This document shows positions 10,469 through 21,290 of a stretch of 64,000 nucleotides of DNA, piece after piece. This DNA is from an uncultured Mucilaginibacter sp. (GTDB lineage Bacteria > Bacteroidota > Bacteroidia > Sphingobacteriales > Sphingobacteriaceae). The first letter of the stretch is position 1. The number at the start of each line of letters is the position of its first letter. Location: positions 209,283-273,282 of the forward strand of contig CAIPFE010000010.1 in assembly GCA_903864275.1 (NCBI GenBank), in the 5' to 3' direction. Below the pieces are notes generated by a model. It did not search any database. It was given only the letters and a program-made list of their open reading frames with translations, and was not told the origin of the DNA. Made by a program: the position numbers and the translations under genes.

Positions 10469-12541
10469 TTAATTAATTGGTAATTGAATAATAAACTCAG
10501 TTCCCTCACCCTCTGTACTGTTAACCTGGATATTTCCGCCATGCCCCTTCACCACCATATCATAAGTTAAACTCAAGCCCAATCCCGTACCCTCACCCGT
10601 AGGTTTGGTGGTAAAAAATGGCTGCATTATCTTTTCTTTTATTGCATCAGCTATACCCACCCCGTTATCTTTTACCCGAATGATGACCTGTCCATTTTCG
10701 GATGATGTAGCTACTGACACTACCGGCTTATAATCAGCTCCCACGTTTTTTTGCTTTTGATTAACCGCATAAAAGGCGTTATTAAATAAGTTAAGCAACA
10801 CCCTGCCCATGTCCTGCGGGATAATATTTATTTTTGCCAGATGGGGGTCAAAGTGAGTGCTCATTTCGGCATTGAAGTTTTTATCTTTTGATCGTAACCC
10901 ATGATAGGAGAGCCGCATATATTCATCTGCCAAAGCGTTGATGTTGGTTAGCGCCTTTTCCCCGCTGCCGGTACGCGAGTGCTGCAGCATGCCCTTCACA
11001 ATACTATCAGCCCGTTTACCGTGGTGGTTTATTTTATCCTGATTTTGCCCAATATCATCAGCAATGGCTAACGCTTCCGCTACATTGCCGCCTTTCAACT
11101 CCGCCTTTAATTCATCTATCATCTCCCGGTTCACCTCCGAAAAATTGTTCACGAAGTTTAAGGGGTTTTGTATCTCGTGCGCTATGCCGGCCGTAAGTTC
11201 GCCCAATGAAGCCATTTTTTCGGATTGGATGAGCTGTGTTTGGGTGGTTTTCAACTCTTTAAATGCTTTGTCCAGGTTGTCCCGCTGGGATTCTATTTCT
11301 TCCTTTTGCTCATTCAGTAAATGATTGGCTTTTTGCTTTTGGCGGTTATTGCGATATAGTATTATGGCTATTAGTAAAAACACAGCCAATCCGGCCAGCA
11401 TAGCATAAGTCCGTATCTTGTTCTGAATGGTTATTTTTTCTTTTTCAAGCTGTTGTACCCGCAACTGTTCCGTAAAACCCACATTTTCAAATTGCTTTAC
11501 TTTTTCAGCATTATTCAAACTGTCTTTAGCGGCCAGCGCCATGCCCTGGTATTTGTAGGCACTATCGATATTGTTCCTGAATTTAAAAACAGCCGAAAGG
11601 GTGTTGTATGCAGTTACGGCATCGCTCAGGTCATTGGTTATTTTGGTAAGTGCCAATGCCTTTTTTGCATAGTATAGGCTCGAGTCTTTATTGTTTTGTT
11701 TGACGAATAAGTCAGCGAGCGACAAAAAATTATGGGTAAGCTCCGCCGTGCCATTTTGCTGGGTGTTCATTTTAATGGACCTTAAAAAATTGGCTTTTGC
11801 AGCCGCATAATCACCCTTTATCAGCAAGGCTTTCCCAATATAATTCAAACAGTCCCCTTCCAGTAATTTAAAACCGCTCTGTTCGGAATATGCCTCAGAT
11901 TTTTGCAGACATCTCAGCGCGGTATTCGTTTGGTGTTTTGACAGATAATAGCTACCCAATCTTTCATAAAGCTGCGATAATGCGGACTTATCATTGTTTT
12001 CCGTTGCTATTTTTTTTCCTTCCGACAGCTCGGTAAATTCCTTGGCGGTATAACCAGCCTCTTCGTACAAGCTTGCAAGGTCGTAATGTAACTGTGCGAG
12101 TATAATAAGCCGCGCTGTACGCGGGTTTTTGTCAGAAGTGTACCTTTCAACTCCCCATGTGCTTTTTTCACTGGCAGGGTCTTCAGCGATCTTGATGCCT
12201 TGTAAAAACCTTTGCAAAGCCCCCGGGTAATTTCCCAAACGCCAAAGCGCATAGGCGGTATTGTCGAGGGCGTCAGCTTCCCATAATTTCAAGCCAAACT
12301 TTCTTGCTATTGCCAGATGAAGGTTAATAAAATAAAAGGAGCTGTCACGTTTTGATTCTGCATAATAAAACCCGAAACGCCGGTAAATAGTCATCCGTTC
12401 GGTGTCGCTTTTAACAGAAGGGAGTACCCTTCGTAAACTATCCACTTCCCTTTTGTCCGGAAAATGGTAATAGGGATATTGCTGCCCGAAAGATAAAGCA
12501 GGCAACAGTGATAACAGTATCAATTTTAAGAATGACTTCAT
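10469..12541 (-). CDS. TPR-containing sensor histidine kinase, first gene of the kinase operon
   Basis: A 690-residue kinase: signal peptide [23 protein letters not shown]-like helices, a transmembrane segment ([19 protein letters not shown]), coiled coil and HisKA/HATPase. The H-box histidine is His455 on this numbering; DNGVGIA and GEGTGLGLS form the ATP site. An upstream extension to 12721 is open, but its 60 residues are not protein-like and would bury the signal peptide, so I start at 12541. The dimerisation loop [16 protein letters not shown] resembles the kinase at 6412-8397 and lacks the heptamer insertion. It would be transcribed first, followed after 5 bases by the next kinase. The signal sensed is unknown. 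Confidence 0.9.
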   Translation of the reverse strand: MKSFLKLILLSLLPALSFGQQYPYYHFPDKREVDSLRRVLPSVKSDTERMTIYRRFGFYYAESKRDSSFYFINLHLAIARKFGLKLWEADALDNTAYALWRLGNYPGALQRFLQGIKIAEDPASEKSTWGVERYTSDKNPRTARLIILAQLHYDLASLYEEAGYTAKEFTELSEGKKIATENNDKSALSQLYERLGSYYLSKHQTNTALRCLQKSEAYSEQSGFKLLEGDCLNYIGKALLIKGDYAAAKANFLRSIKMNTQQNGTAELTHNFLSLADLFVKQNNKDSSLYYAKKALALTKITNDLSDAVTAYNTLSAVFKFRNNIDSAYKYQGMALAAKDSLNNAEKVKQFENVGFTEQLRVQQLEKEKITIQNKIRTYAMLAGLAVFLLIAIILYRNNRQKQKANHLLNEQKEEIESQRDNLDKAFKELKTTQTQLIQSEKMASLGELTAGIAHEIQNPLNFVNNFSEVNREMIDELKAELKGGNVAEALAIADDIGQNQDKINHHGKRADSIVKGMLQHSRTGSGEKALTNINALADEYMRLSYHGLRSKDKNFNAEMSTHFDPHLAKINIIPQDMGRVLLNLFNNAFYAVNQKQKNVGADYKPVVSVATSSENGQVIIRVKDNGVGIADAIKEKIMQPFFTTKPTGEGTGLGLSLTYDMVVKGHGGNIQVNSTEGEGTEFIIQLPIN

Positions 12542-12766
12542 CAGCTTTTGGTTAATTGACAGGCAATAAATCCCCGGACCCCAACCGCAAGGTTGGTGAT
12601 AAAGAATCGCTACAATCGTGATCTCATTTCTATCCAGGTTGAAAAATAAAGCAGTACAATATAATGATACCTGCGTTAATAAATGTAACGGGTTAGTTTT
12701 TATTGCTGAAAACCAGTGCATTGTTAACTAAAACTCCACCAATATTGGAAAAATAGCATAAAGCTG

Positions 12767-12774
12767 TATTTTCG
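12767..12774 (+). promoter_or_regulatory. Possible -7 element upstream of the small outer-membrane gene
   Basis: TATTTTCG resembles the Bacteroidota -7 box TAnnTTTG with one mismatch, with TTGG about 19 bases upstream and the ATG 26 bases downstream. Weak evidence. Confidence 0.3.
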
Positions 12775-12799
12775 CCGTTTAATATCAAAAAACACACCC

Positions 12800-13312
12800 A
12801 TGAAAAAAATAATATCATATTCATTTATTTTAGTTGCCTTTTTACTCATCAGCAAACAATCAAATGCCCAATCTTCCGAATCTTCTGATAGTTACAAAAC
12901 CGCCGTCGGTTTAAAATTTGGCGGATATGAAAACGGCGTATCCATTAAATACTTTACAACAAATGATATTGCGCTCGAAGGCATTTTAGGCTTCAGGGAT
13001 CACGGCGTAGTGATAAGCGGCCTATACGAAATAAACCAGGAAGCATTCGGCGTACACGAACTAAAGTTTTATTATGGTGCCGGAGCACATATTGGGGCGG
13101 AAAGCGCCGGGGTTTACCAAACCTTCAATGGCGTTAACCAAACTTACAACAGCAGTCATATTTTGCTCGGTGTTGATGGTGTTGTGGGGCTCGAATATTT
13201 GATTCCCAGGTCCCCGGTGGCCATCAGCCTTGATCTTAACCCCCGCGCAGAACTGGCAACCGGCCCATTTTTTGACCTGGCGCCGGGCTTGGGATTGAAG
13301 TATACGTTTTAG
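12800..13312 (+). CDS. Small secreted protein, probably an outer-membrane beta-barrel
   Basis: A 170-residue protein with a clear signal peptide ending at SNAQ (about residue 24). The rest alternates polar and hydrophobic residues in strand-length stretches, and it ends in LKYTF with a terminal aromatic residue, typical of outer-membrane barrels. I do not recognise a named family; it resembles small OmpW/OmpX-like proteins in general form only. It is single, divergent from the kinase operon, and convergent with the protease gene; a heptamer hairpin starts right after its stop. Function unknown. Confidence 0.8.
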   Translation: MKKIISYSFILVAFLLISKQSNAQSSESSDSYKTAVGLKFGGYENGVSIKYFTTNDIALEGILGFRDHGVVISGLYEINQEAFGVHELKFYYGAGAHIGAESAGVYQTFNGVNQTYNSSHILLGVDGVVGLEYLIPRSPVAISLDLNPRAELATGPFFDLAPGLGLKYTF

Positions 13313-13314
13313 TG

Positions 13315-13405
13315 GGAAGCTGAAAGCTTAAAGCAGAAAGCAAAAAGCGAAGAATACGAGTTAACGTGCTTTTAAGCTTTCTGCTTTAGTCTTTCTGCTT
13401 TTAGC
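13315..13405. repeat. Heptamer-phased inverted repeat filling a convergent gap
   Basis: The left arm has AAAGCTT, AAAGCAG, AAAGCAA at 7-bp steps; the right arm has the complementary words (GCTTTCT, GCTTTAG and similar) after a short spacer. It fills the gap between the stop codons of the small outer-membrane gene and the protease gene. The imperfect hairpin could end transcription in both directions. Confidence 0.8.
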
Positions 13406-13408
13406 TCT

Positions 13409-16400
13409 TCATCTTAACACAACAATCTTACTGCTGTACACCTTCTGCCCGATCAGCATTTTCAGAACATAGCCACCGGGGGGTAGGTTTGAAACATCAA
13501 CCGATGTACTGAAATTCCCTTCGGGTATCGACTGTTGATTGGATAAAACAATCTGCCCGGCCGAGTTTATAAACGAAAAAGTGAAGTTGCCGCTTGTTTT
13601 TGATGTAAAAATAATATTCACCTGGGTACTTGCAGGCACCGGGTAAACAACCAGGCCGATTTCATTGATGCCGGAAACCAAAACGTACACATAATTATCT
13701 GACAGCAGCTGGCATCCCGTGCTCAAGTTAACGCCAACCGTGTAATTACCGCTTTTCACCGGGGTGTAGGCTGAACCCGTTGCCCCCGGAATAGGTTTCC
13801 CATCCAAATACCATTGGTTACCCGACGAAAAATTAGAGTTCAAAACGGTGTCATTTTGTGTAATAGTTAGTTTGGTTACAGTAACCGGCTGCCTGGCAGG
13901 AGAAGCACAACCGGCGCTTTTTACCTGCATATTATAAAAATAATAGTAAACGCTTTTATAAAAGGCAGTATCGGTGCTGGAAGTAGCATTATTGCCAATT
14001 ATGCTGAATATGTTCCCGATACTAAATGGATATCCCGTTACGCCGGCATTGCTGCGATAAATGGTGGCTGTGCTGTCGTACACCGCGGTGATGGTATATG
14101 TCCCGGCTGCAGGAAGTAACAAATTGAGATTGTAAACCGCGCCCTTGTCATTAGGGTCATCAGCCTGTGCGCCGGGTTGTGGGCTAGTGCGGGTGGCCAC
14201 GGCATTTATGGTAGTTGTTGAAACGATCTCGCCCGTTGTATCAGCCACGTTAAAAGTTATTTTACCCGAATTGCCAATGTACAAACGGGCGCTTTCAATG
14301 ATCACCGGGATATGCGTATTTACGGTTACATAAGGCGTAAACTGGTTATACCCCCCGCCGGAAAAAACATATTTTGTGGTCGGGCCAACATTGCCTTTAA
14401 AATCATTAAGACCTGCATAATAAGTGTTGTTGACAGGAGGCTGGGCTACCGAAACCGGCGAACCATAAGCAAATGGTATAGTATCCGTACTATTCTGGTA
14501 CCAAAGCATTTCCCCGTCCCCTGTGCCCGATAGCTGGTATTGCTTGCTGTTAATGCAGTAATAGGCTAAGAGGTCGGCTGCAATGGGCGGCGAGCTAACC
14601 ATAAATGTTTCGGATACCTGGTTATTGGCAATAATTGGGTCATTTGCCAGGTTTGCGGTAGCTGTAATGCTGTAAGTTGCACCGGCAACCGCGTTAAATG
14701 TACCGTTCAGTGTAAAATTTTCCTGTTCAAGAGGTTCAAGCGCCGCGGTATAAGTTTGGTTCAGGGTGTTGACGTTATTATTTGGCCCGGTAATAACTAC
14801 CGAAACAGGGATGTTGCTGATGGGTGCGCCCCCGAAGTTTTTAAGGGTAATGGTAACTGACGTAGCCGCCGGGCATGTGCCGGTGGCATCGGGATAAACA
14901 ATTGCAGTTATACCGGCATCGGTAGTGGTTTGTAAAAATTGTACCCTGTAATCCTGTGTCTCGCCTTTTGCGTATGTACCGCAGGGTTTTATTACCGAGG
15001 TATCGCTTGTTTCGGTTAATACCACGCGCATCAAACTAAAATTGCCGGGGATAACTGAAACCGGCACAGTGATGTTAGTATTATAAGTGCCGGGCGCATT
15101 AATTATATTGGAAGTAGCCACTAATTCATTGGCTTCGAAAACGCCGTCGCCATTCCAGTCGATGTACACTTTAGCCGCTTTATTGAAGTTGGCGCCGCAG
15201 GTGCCTAAAGTTATGCTTAAGGGATAGGTTTTCCCCTGCTCCAGCTGAATGGTCATATTAGTAAGATCAGTATAGCTGGTGCAGCCGGCAGGCTGGGTAT
15301 AATTGATATTTGAAAGCGTTACATTATTAACCCGCGAATCGGCGTTGGATAAAGGCCCCGATTTACAATAAGCGGCGCCCCCTATCCCGGTAACGATGAG
15401 CGAGTAATCCTGCGATCCCGCCAGCAAAGTGCCTTTATGTGAAACAGTTACGGTATAAACCCTGCCCGGAACGGCGTTTGGGATAAAAACCTGCTCGATG
15501 TTATCCACGATATTATCACCCTTTGTGGCCGGTGCCGATGGATTAGCCGGATCAAGTTTCCAGGGAAGAAAAGTATTTATACCATCGCTCACCCTGATAT
15601 CAAGGTCGTCCACCAATTCCGGCGTACGGCTGTTGACTGTACCTTCGGCCGGAGGTGTACCCGCAGGGTCGGTCCATGATATAGTGGCGGTTAAAGGGCC
15701 GTTACCCGACGCGACTACTGTATATGTTTGCTGTTGCCCCTGTTGTAAGGTGTTTTCTTTTAGCAAGCTTTTTGTTCCGTTATCAGTTATTGCCTGGGCA
15801 GCTTTTTTCATATCCAGCAGGCCCCATCCGTAAATATAATCAGGGCCGGTATTGCCTGCGTCAAAGGCGGTATGGCAGGCAAGGCCTTTTAGGGTGGCTG
15901 CATGCATAAAGCTTCCGGCATTTTTTTCGGCATAATATTCCTGCAGCAGGTACAGAGAGCCGGTAACATTTGGCGCTGACATCGAAGTGCCTGATAGCGT
16001 GATATAGCTGTTTTGGCTGGTAACGCCGCATGAAAGGATGTCCACGCCATCGGCAACCAAATCAGGTTTAATGCGGCCGTCATCCGTTGGCCCCCAGCTG
16101 CTGAACGGCGCAATGGAAATGCCCTGGCTATTGGCCGGGCCAAAGGGCAAGGGATTTACCGCGCCTATGGTCAATATATTTTTAGCATTGCCCGTTGTGC
16201 TGATCACATCGTAACCTGTATTGCTGCTAATGCCGGCAGGCCTTGGCCCTTTATCAACAAGTGTTTGATTGGCGACGCTCAGATAGCCGTAGTAATCGGT
16301 GCCAACGGCCGGCCCCGGGGATGCGTGGGAATTACCTGCCGACTCGACGATCAGGTAATAAGGTGCATCAAAGGCTATCGCGTCCCATTGTTGCGCCCTT

Positions 16401-17134
16401 TGGGCATAAAAGCCGAAGGTATAGTCAACAGAATCACCGGGCAGCCCGTACCATTCCCAGCGGTTCGCGGCATCATTAAAATTCCAGCCGGCCTCATCGC
16501 CGTACGAATGGTTGGAAAGCAGCAAACCGGGCGCTGCGGCGCTCATTTTTGTTACGTCGTTATCAAAATAGTAAGAGTGTAAGGTGTTGGCGTTAAACGC
16601 CATGCCTTTAGCAGGTGGGTAAACCCCTTTTGCGATCATAGTGCCTGCAACGTGAGTGGAGTGGTCGAGTATACCAGCGTTATCTTCAATAGTTATAGTT
16701 TTACCGGTAAACTCCTGGTGGGCTTTGTATACCGAACCGCCATCCCAAATGGCCAATTTATCATTCAAAAAAGTACTTGACCCGGACAAATTTAACCCCA
16801 GAGTACCGCCGGGCTGCACGGTATTGGTACCGGTGGTAGCCGCTGCCGTCGTATTATTATCGGTAATAAGGTAAATGGGAAAACCCAGGCTGTTAACACC
16901 CTGCAATGAAATTATACCGCCATTTTTTGTTTTCCTGGTAATGGGCCAACCGTGGATTTTTGCCAATGCTAACGCCCTTTGGCGGCCCGATAAAAACAAG
17001 CTGTTCTGGCGTGCTGAAAAAGTTGCGAGCTGTTGTTTTTTGGCGCCGGTAACCAGCACTTGCTGCCCGAATGATCCAACGGTCAAACACAGCAACAGGA
17101 AAGAAGTTATAATTGCCGTGTAAAGTTTAACCAT
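13409..17134 (-). CDS. Subtilisin-like (S8) serine peptidase with T9SS sorting domain
   Basis: A 1241-residue secreted protease. The signal peptide ends near SFGQQ (about residue 24). The S8 triad is visible: Asp131 in LAIWDGG, His161 in DHSTHVAGT, and Ser384 in LSGTSMSAPNVTG; the oxyanion Asn is in ESAGNSHA. After the catalytic domain come a P-domain-like region, a GEVED domain (ending near CGTYAKGETQDYRVQF), CARDB-like and Ig-like modules, and a C-terminal type A sorting domain (about residues 1155-1241, starting at VVYPVPAS and ending in SSKIVVLR). It would cross the inner membrane by Sec and the outer membrane by T9SS. It stands alone, divergent from the large paralog array. Confidence 0.93.
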   Translation of the reverse strand: MVKLYTAIITSFLLLCLTVGSFGQQVLVTGAKKQQLATFSARQNSLFLSGRQRALALAKIHGWPITRKTKNGGIISLQGVNSLGFPIYLITDNNTTAAATTGTNTVQPGGTLGLNLSGSSTFLNDKLAIWDGGSVYKAHQEFTGKTITIEDNAGILDHSTHVAGTMIAKGVYPPAKGMAFNANTLHSYYFDNDVTKMSAAAPGLLLSNHSYGDEAGWNFNDAANRWEWYGLPGDSVDYTFGFYAQRAQQWDAIAFDAPYYLIVESAGNSHASPGPAVGTDYYGYLSVANQTLVDKGPRPAGISSNTGYDVISTTGNAKNILTIGAVNPLPFGPANSQGISIAPFSSWGPTDDGRIKPDLVADGVDILSCGVTSQNSYITLSGTSMSAPNVTGSLYLLQEYYAEKNAGSFMHAATLKGLACHTAFDAGNTGPDYIYGWGLLDMKKAAQAITDNGTKSLLKENTLQQGQQQTYTVVASGNGPLTATISWTDPAGTPPAEGTVNSRTPELVDDLDIRVSDGINTFLPWKLDPANPSAPATKGDNIVDNIEQVFIPNAVPGRVYTVTVSHKGTLLAGSQDYSLIVTGIGGAAYCKSGPLSNADSRVNNVTLSNINYTQPAGCTSYTDLTNMTIQLEQGKTYPLSITLGTCGANFNKAAKVYIDWNGDGVFEANELVATSNIINAPGTYNTNITVPVSVIPGNFSLMRVVLTETSDTSVIKPCGTYAKGETQDYRVQFLQTTTDAGITAIVYPDATGTCPAATSVTITLKNFGGAPISNIPVSVVITGPNNNVNTLNQTYTAALEPLEQENFTLNGTFNAVAGATYSITATANLANDPIIANNQVSETFMVSSPPIAADLLAYYCINSKQYQLSGTGDGEMLWYQNSTDTIPFAYGSPVSVAQPPVNNTYYAGLNDFKGNVGPTTKYVFSGGGYNQFTPYVTVNTHIPVIIESARLYIGNSGKITFNVADTTGEIVSTTTINAVATRTSPQPGAQADDPNDKGAVYNLNLLLPAAGTYTITAVYDSTATIYRSNAGVTGYPFSIGNIFSIIGNNATSSTDTAFYKSVYYYFYNMQVKSAGCASPARQPVTVTKLTITQNDTVLNSNFSSGNQWYLDGKPIPGATGSAYTPVKSGNYTVGVNLSTGCQLLSDNYVYVLVSGINEIGLVVYPVPASTQVNIIFTSKTSGNFTFSFINSAGQIVLSNQQSIPEGNFSTSVDVSNLPPGGYVLKMLIGQKVYSSKIVVLR

Positions 17135-17477
17135 ATTTATTTGCAGAATAACTGTTTAAGCAGGGGGTATCCGGATAAAACAAGTTTCTGTATTTTATAT
17201 TGCATTATGAAATTTGTTTTTCATTTGAACCAGAGGTTATTTAAAACCCAAAATTTGTCAATGTCCCAAACAAAAAGATGACAATCGATCTCAAATCCCC
17301 GACCCATAACCATTTCAATTTAATTAAAAAAACTAAACGTTCCTGTTATATATAAAAGTGACGACGGTCATTAATAATAGTGCCGAAGGTCTCGTAAAAA
17401 CCGTGTTTTCCGGAGCGATCGTACGTAAAAGGCTAAAGAAATGAAGACATAAGGATGTTTTTTTAAAAATGTGAGAT
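17135..17477. other. Divergent intergenic region, no gene seen
   Basis: 343 bases between the divergent protease gene and the first array paralog. It is AT-rich and must hold promoters for both, but I found no TAnnTTTG box good enough to mark. No repeat, RNA gene or small ORF with support. Confidence 0.5.
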
Positions 17478-20400
17478 ATGGGAAAGTTTTTAAAAGGGTT
17501 TTTTACAGCGGTTGCGTTAACATTTATTTTCAGTGATGCTGGCGCCCAGGCTCCGGCTCCAGGCACCGTTACATTTAAGTACATGACGGGATTACAGACC
17601 AACTCCACCTCGGCGTATGCCGATTTTGTTCCGACAAGCGGACTTGGGCAGGATGGGGGTTACGGTTATGAGTTTATTACCCAGGGTACCGGCACAACTT
17701 TCAGCAAATATGTCCAGGTCTCCTATTACATGTTCAATGCCGGGACCAACGACGGCATGATAAGCTTTGATCGCAACTCGGCCGGCGTTACCATCCAGGC
17801 AGCTTTTATCAGGAGCGCAGCGACCGGGGCCGTGACTACACAAGGCGAAACATCCAAACCCGTTGCCGGCGGCGAATTTAAAATGCAGTCCTTTGATCTG
17901 CTGGCACTATCAGGCACACCAACTGTTTCTGTCCAGGCTTATGCTAACGGCGTTGCTGTTGGTTCACCGCAAACAGGCGCGATAAATTCCACAACTAAAA
18001 CAAAATTTGACTTTTCAACAAATCCAAATTTTTACGATGTTGATGAAATTGGTATTACCGGTTTCAATGCCGACGGAATAAGGGTTGACAATTTGATAAG
18101 TACCACTATGGTAGTAAACACAGGGGCCCCGGCTTTTAGTTATGCGGGCCCGCAGGTATATACTGTCGGTACGGCCATTACCCCTTTGGCACCAACCGTT
18201 ACCGGCGGCGCAGTTGGCGCTTATGGCGCCTTTACCACTTTTGCAAATGTAAATACGCCGGGCGGCGTACATGTTGATGGAGCAGGCAATGTATATGTAT
18301 CGGACAGTAATGATGACCTGGTTTACGTCTTTAATTCCAGCGGTGCTGCCATGCCGGGAAGCCCGCACCCAGGCCCCGCAGGCGATACGCCATATGGAAT
18401 AACGGTAGATGCTATAGGCAATATCTACGTAGCTAATGGGCCCGCTGGCACTGTAACAAAAATTACCCCGGGCGGCGTGCTTAGCAATATCACAGGATTT
18501 ACCTTTCCAGTTGACGTAGGGACAGATGCGTCAAATAACCTTTATATTAGTGATTTAGGGGATTTTTCCGCAGCAGGCGGCTCTCTTCGTAAGGTTTTGG
18601 CAGGTACCCATACTGCCAGCATTGTGTTAACAGGCTTAAACAATCCTTCGGGGATTGCAATAAATACGCTGGGCGACATTTTTATTGCGCAATATCCCGT
18701 CAATAACATAATCAAAGTAGCAGCGGGGACAATGACCCAAACAACTTTCGTCAGTTCGGGCTTAAATTCACCCTACGGTTTGGAGTTTGGCCCTTTAGGG
18801 AATTTGTATGTTGCCGATGAGGGCAGTAATACTATAAAAAGGGTTACGCCGGCCGGGGTCGTGACCACGATCAATGGAACCGGATTATCATACCCTTACG
18901 ATGTTGGTTTTGATCTCTCGGGAAATATGTATATCACCAACAACGGTGCAAATACTGTGCGAAAATCTCTTGCTTCGGGCTATTCCATCAGCCCTGCGCT
19001 CCCGGCAGGCTTAAGTTTCAGCAATTATTCGGGTGCCATAAGCGGTACACCCACCACCACATCGGCAGCAACCATTTACACCATAACTGGGACGAATGCC
19101 CAGGGTACCGCCACAGCTACTGTAAGTATAGCGGTTAACGCCGCCGCACCGGCCATTACCTATCCAACTCCCCAGGTTTACACGGCAAGTGTGGCTATTT
19201 CCCCTTTAGTCCCGACTAATACAGGCGGCCCTGTTGGGACTTATGGCGCGGCTACTACTTTTAAAAATGTTAATACCCCTTTTGGCTTGGACATTGATAT
19301 GTCAAACAATGTAATTGCTACCGATAATGTCGATGGAGATCTTTACAAATACACTTCCGCCGGTGTTGGGGGTACCATCTACACTTCTTTAAATGCACCT
19401 ACAGGGATGATGACCGATGGAGCCGGAAATATATTTGTCTCTAATTTTGGCAACAATACTGTTTGTAAGTTTAGCCCGACAGGTACATTGTTAGCAACAA
19501 TAACCGGGTTCAACCAGCCTTATGGAATGGAAATCGACGCTTCGAACAATGTTTACGTAGTGAATTACGGAACCAGTTCGATCATAAAAATAGCTGCCGG
19601 CACCAGCACAACAAGTACCTATTTAACCGGGTTCAACCAGCCATATTGTGTTGCTATTGATCCATCCGGAAATACCTTCGTATCAGAACTTGGTACCAAT
19701 TCTATAATCGAAGTAGCTTTCGGTACCACTACACACACTACTTTTGCCACTGGTTTTAATCAGCCACGGTGCTTAACTTCCGATGGTAGCGGAAATATAT
19801 TTGTGGCAGACTATGGTAATAATGTGATCAAAGAGATCACCGCAGGCGGCGTTGTTAGTACTGTTCTATCCGGTTTAAATTCTCCCCGTAAAGCAGCGTT
19901 CGATGCATCGGGGAACATGTTTATAGCAGATTATGGCTCAAACACCATTAAAAAGTCAGTTCCAACAGGTTACGCCGTTACCAGCGGCACTTTGCCTGCA
20001 GGTTTATATTTAAATGCTTTTAATGGCTTTATTACCGGCACCCCTACCACCATCGCTGCTGCAACTAATGTAACAGTTACCGCGACCAATGGCACCGGAA
20101 GCAGCAGTTGCGTGATCAGCATAGCAATAGGCGGGGCGGTAGCATGGACCGGAGGCAGCAGTACGACCGCATGGGCCACCGGCGGAAACTGGAGTACAGG
20201 TACAGTTCCGGGCGTAAATGATGCGGTTACCATTGGGGTTACAGCTTATACACATCCTTTTGAACCTGCAATTACAGCGGCTGACCGTACCGTTAATTCA
20301 ATCACATTTGGCAACAATGGAAGCACCCATTCATTAACGGTCACTTCGCCACGAACATTGACAATTAGCGGTAACCTGACGGTTCCGACTGGTGTAACGC

Positions 20401-21290
20401 CAACAATAACCGGGACCGGGGCGATAAATATAGCACCCGCTGGTATTATAAATATTAATGGCACCGGTGTTTTAAATACCACCCTGACCGGAAAACTGAC
20501 ATTCAAATCTAATGCAACAGGTTCAGCTTCATTAGGCCAGGTAACGTCTGCCTCTATTACCGGTTCAGGGGCCGATTCGATCAGCGTTGAACGCTATATA
20601 ACCGGTGGCGCCGGTTACAGGGCATACCGGTTAATATCATCCCCTGTATATGCGGCAACTGTTAGTTCAAACAATGTTTACAGCGTAAATTACTTACGCG
20701 ACCATATGTTTCTTACCGGAACATCAGGCACAACACACGGCTTTGATAAAGCAGGCAACCCTACGCTTTATTTATTCCGCGAAGACCAAATGCCTTTAAA
20801 TACTTCATTTACAGATGGTAACTTTTGGGGGATAAGCAATATTTCGCCTAATTCTCATGCTTCCTATAATTATTCTGTTACCGGCGGCAACCCTGGAGCA
20901 ACTAATTTATTTAATATTCCGGTTGGTAACGGGGTTATGGTCTTTTTCAGGGGTGACAAAACTACCGTTAACCCTTACATAACTACTACCGTTCCAGTGG
21001 CAACTACTTTAGTATCAACCGGGACACTAAATACCGGCCAGGTAATTGTACATGACTGGTATACGCCCGGTTCCGCATTTTTGGGGTGGACAAGTGCCAC
21101 TGCAAATTCGGGAGTGAGGGGTTTTAACCTGGTAGGCAACCCCTATGCAAGCTCAATTGACTGGGAGCAATATAATACTACCTCGACTACCACAGGGATC
21201 TATGCCAATAATGTAGGAAATACCGTTTATGAATTTAACCCGGCAACCAGTAATTACGATACTTACCAGGTTGGGGGGGGCGTACACTAA
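17478..21290 (+). CDS. Array copy 1, 5' part of a frameshifted T9SS-secreted NHL-repeat protein
   Basis: The open part encodes 1270 residues. A signal peptide ends near DAGAQ (about residue 24). An unrecognised N-terminal domain follows, then NHL-type six-bladed-propeller repeats (about 250-500), an Ig-like putative domain (PAGLSFSNYSG, about 511), a second NHL block (about 600-835), another Ig-like domain, a GGNWSTG segment (about 890), and the shared module starting near VERYITGG (about 1036). The reading frame breaks at a run of eight G (21273-21280) and stops at TAA 21288-21290. Removing one G restores a frame matching copy 3 (VGG[AV]YTNHG). As it stands the product lacks the T9SS sorting domain and would not be exported normally. 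Mutation, phase-variable tract or assembly error are all possible. Confidence 0.85.
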   Translation: MGKFLKGFFTAVALTFIFSDAGAQAPAPGTVTFKYMTGLQTNSTSAYADFVPTSGLGQDGGYGYEFITQGTGTTFSKYVQVSYYMFNAGTNDGMISFDRNSAGVTIQAAFIRSAATGAVTTQGETSKPVAGGEFKMQSFDLLALSGTPTVSVQAYANGVAVGSPQTGAINSTTKTKFDFSTNPNFYDVDEIGITGFNADGIRVDNLISTTMVVNTGAPAFSYAGPQVYTVGTAITPLAPTVTGGAVGAYGAFTTFANVNTPGGVHVDGAGNVYVSDSNDDLVYVFNSSGAAMPGSPHPGPAGDTPYGITVDAIGNIYVANGPAGTVTKITPGGVLSNITGFTFPVDVGTDASNNLYISDLGDFSAAGGSLRKVLAGTHTASIVLTGLNNPSGIAINTLGDIFIAQYPVNNIIKVAAGTMTQTTFVSSGLNSPYGLEFGPLGNLYVADEGSNTIKRVTPAGVVTTINGTGLSYPYDVGFDLSGNMYITNNGANTVRKSLASGYSISPALPAGLSFSNYSGAISGTPTTTSAATIYTITGTNAQGTATATVSIAVNAAAPAITYPTPQVYTASVAISPLVPTNTGGPVGTYGAATTFKNVNTPFGLDIDMSNNVIATDNVDGDLYKYTSAGVGGTIYTSLNAPTGMMTDGAGNIFVSNFGNNTVCKFSPTGTLLATITGFNQPYGMEIDASNNVYVVNYGTSSIIKIAAGTSTTSTYLTGFNQPYCVAIDPSGNTFVSELGTNSIIEVAFGTTTHTTFATGFNQPRCLTSDGSGNIFVADYGNNVIKEITAGGVVSTVLSGLNSPRKAAFDASGNMFIADYGSNTIKKSVPTGYAVTSGTLPAGLYLNAFNGFITGTPTTIAAATNVTVTATNGTGSSSCVISIAIGGAVAWTGGSSTTAWATGGNWSTGTVPGVNDAVTIGVTAYTHPFEPAITAADRTVNSITFGNNGSTHSLTVTSPRTLTISGNLTVPTGVTPTITGTGAINIAPAGIININGTGVLNTTLTGKLTFKSNATGSASLGQVTSASITGSGADSISVERYITGGAGYRAYRLISSPVYAATVSSNNVYSVNYLRDHMFLTGTSGTTHGFDKAGNPTLYLFREDQMPLNTSFTDGNFWGISNISPNSHASYNYSVTGGNPGATNLFNIPVGNGVMVFFRGDKTTVNPYITTTVPVATTLVSTGTLNTGQVIVHDWYTPGSAFLGWTSATANSGVRGFNLVGNPYASSIDWEQYNTTSTTTGIYANNVGNTVYEFNPATSNYDTYQVGGGVH

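Noticed and set aside
10469..12721. Longer N-terminus (from 12721) for the first kinase of the operon
   Set aside because: The extra 60 residues are not protein-like and would place the signal peptide inside the chain.
13409..17134. Many open frames on the plus strand opposite the protease gene
   Set aside because: They follow the codon structure of the true gene, have no protein-like composition and no start context; shadows only.
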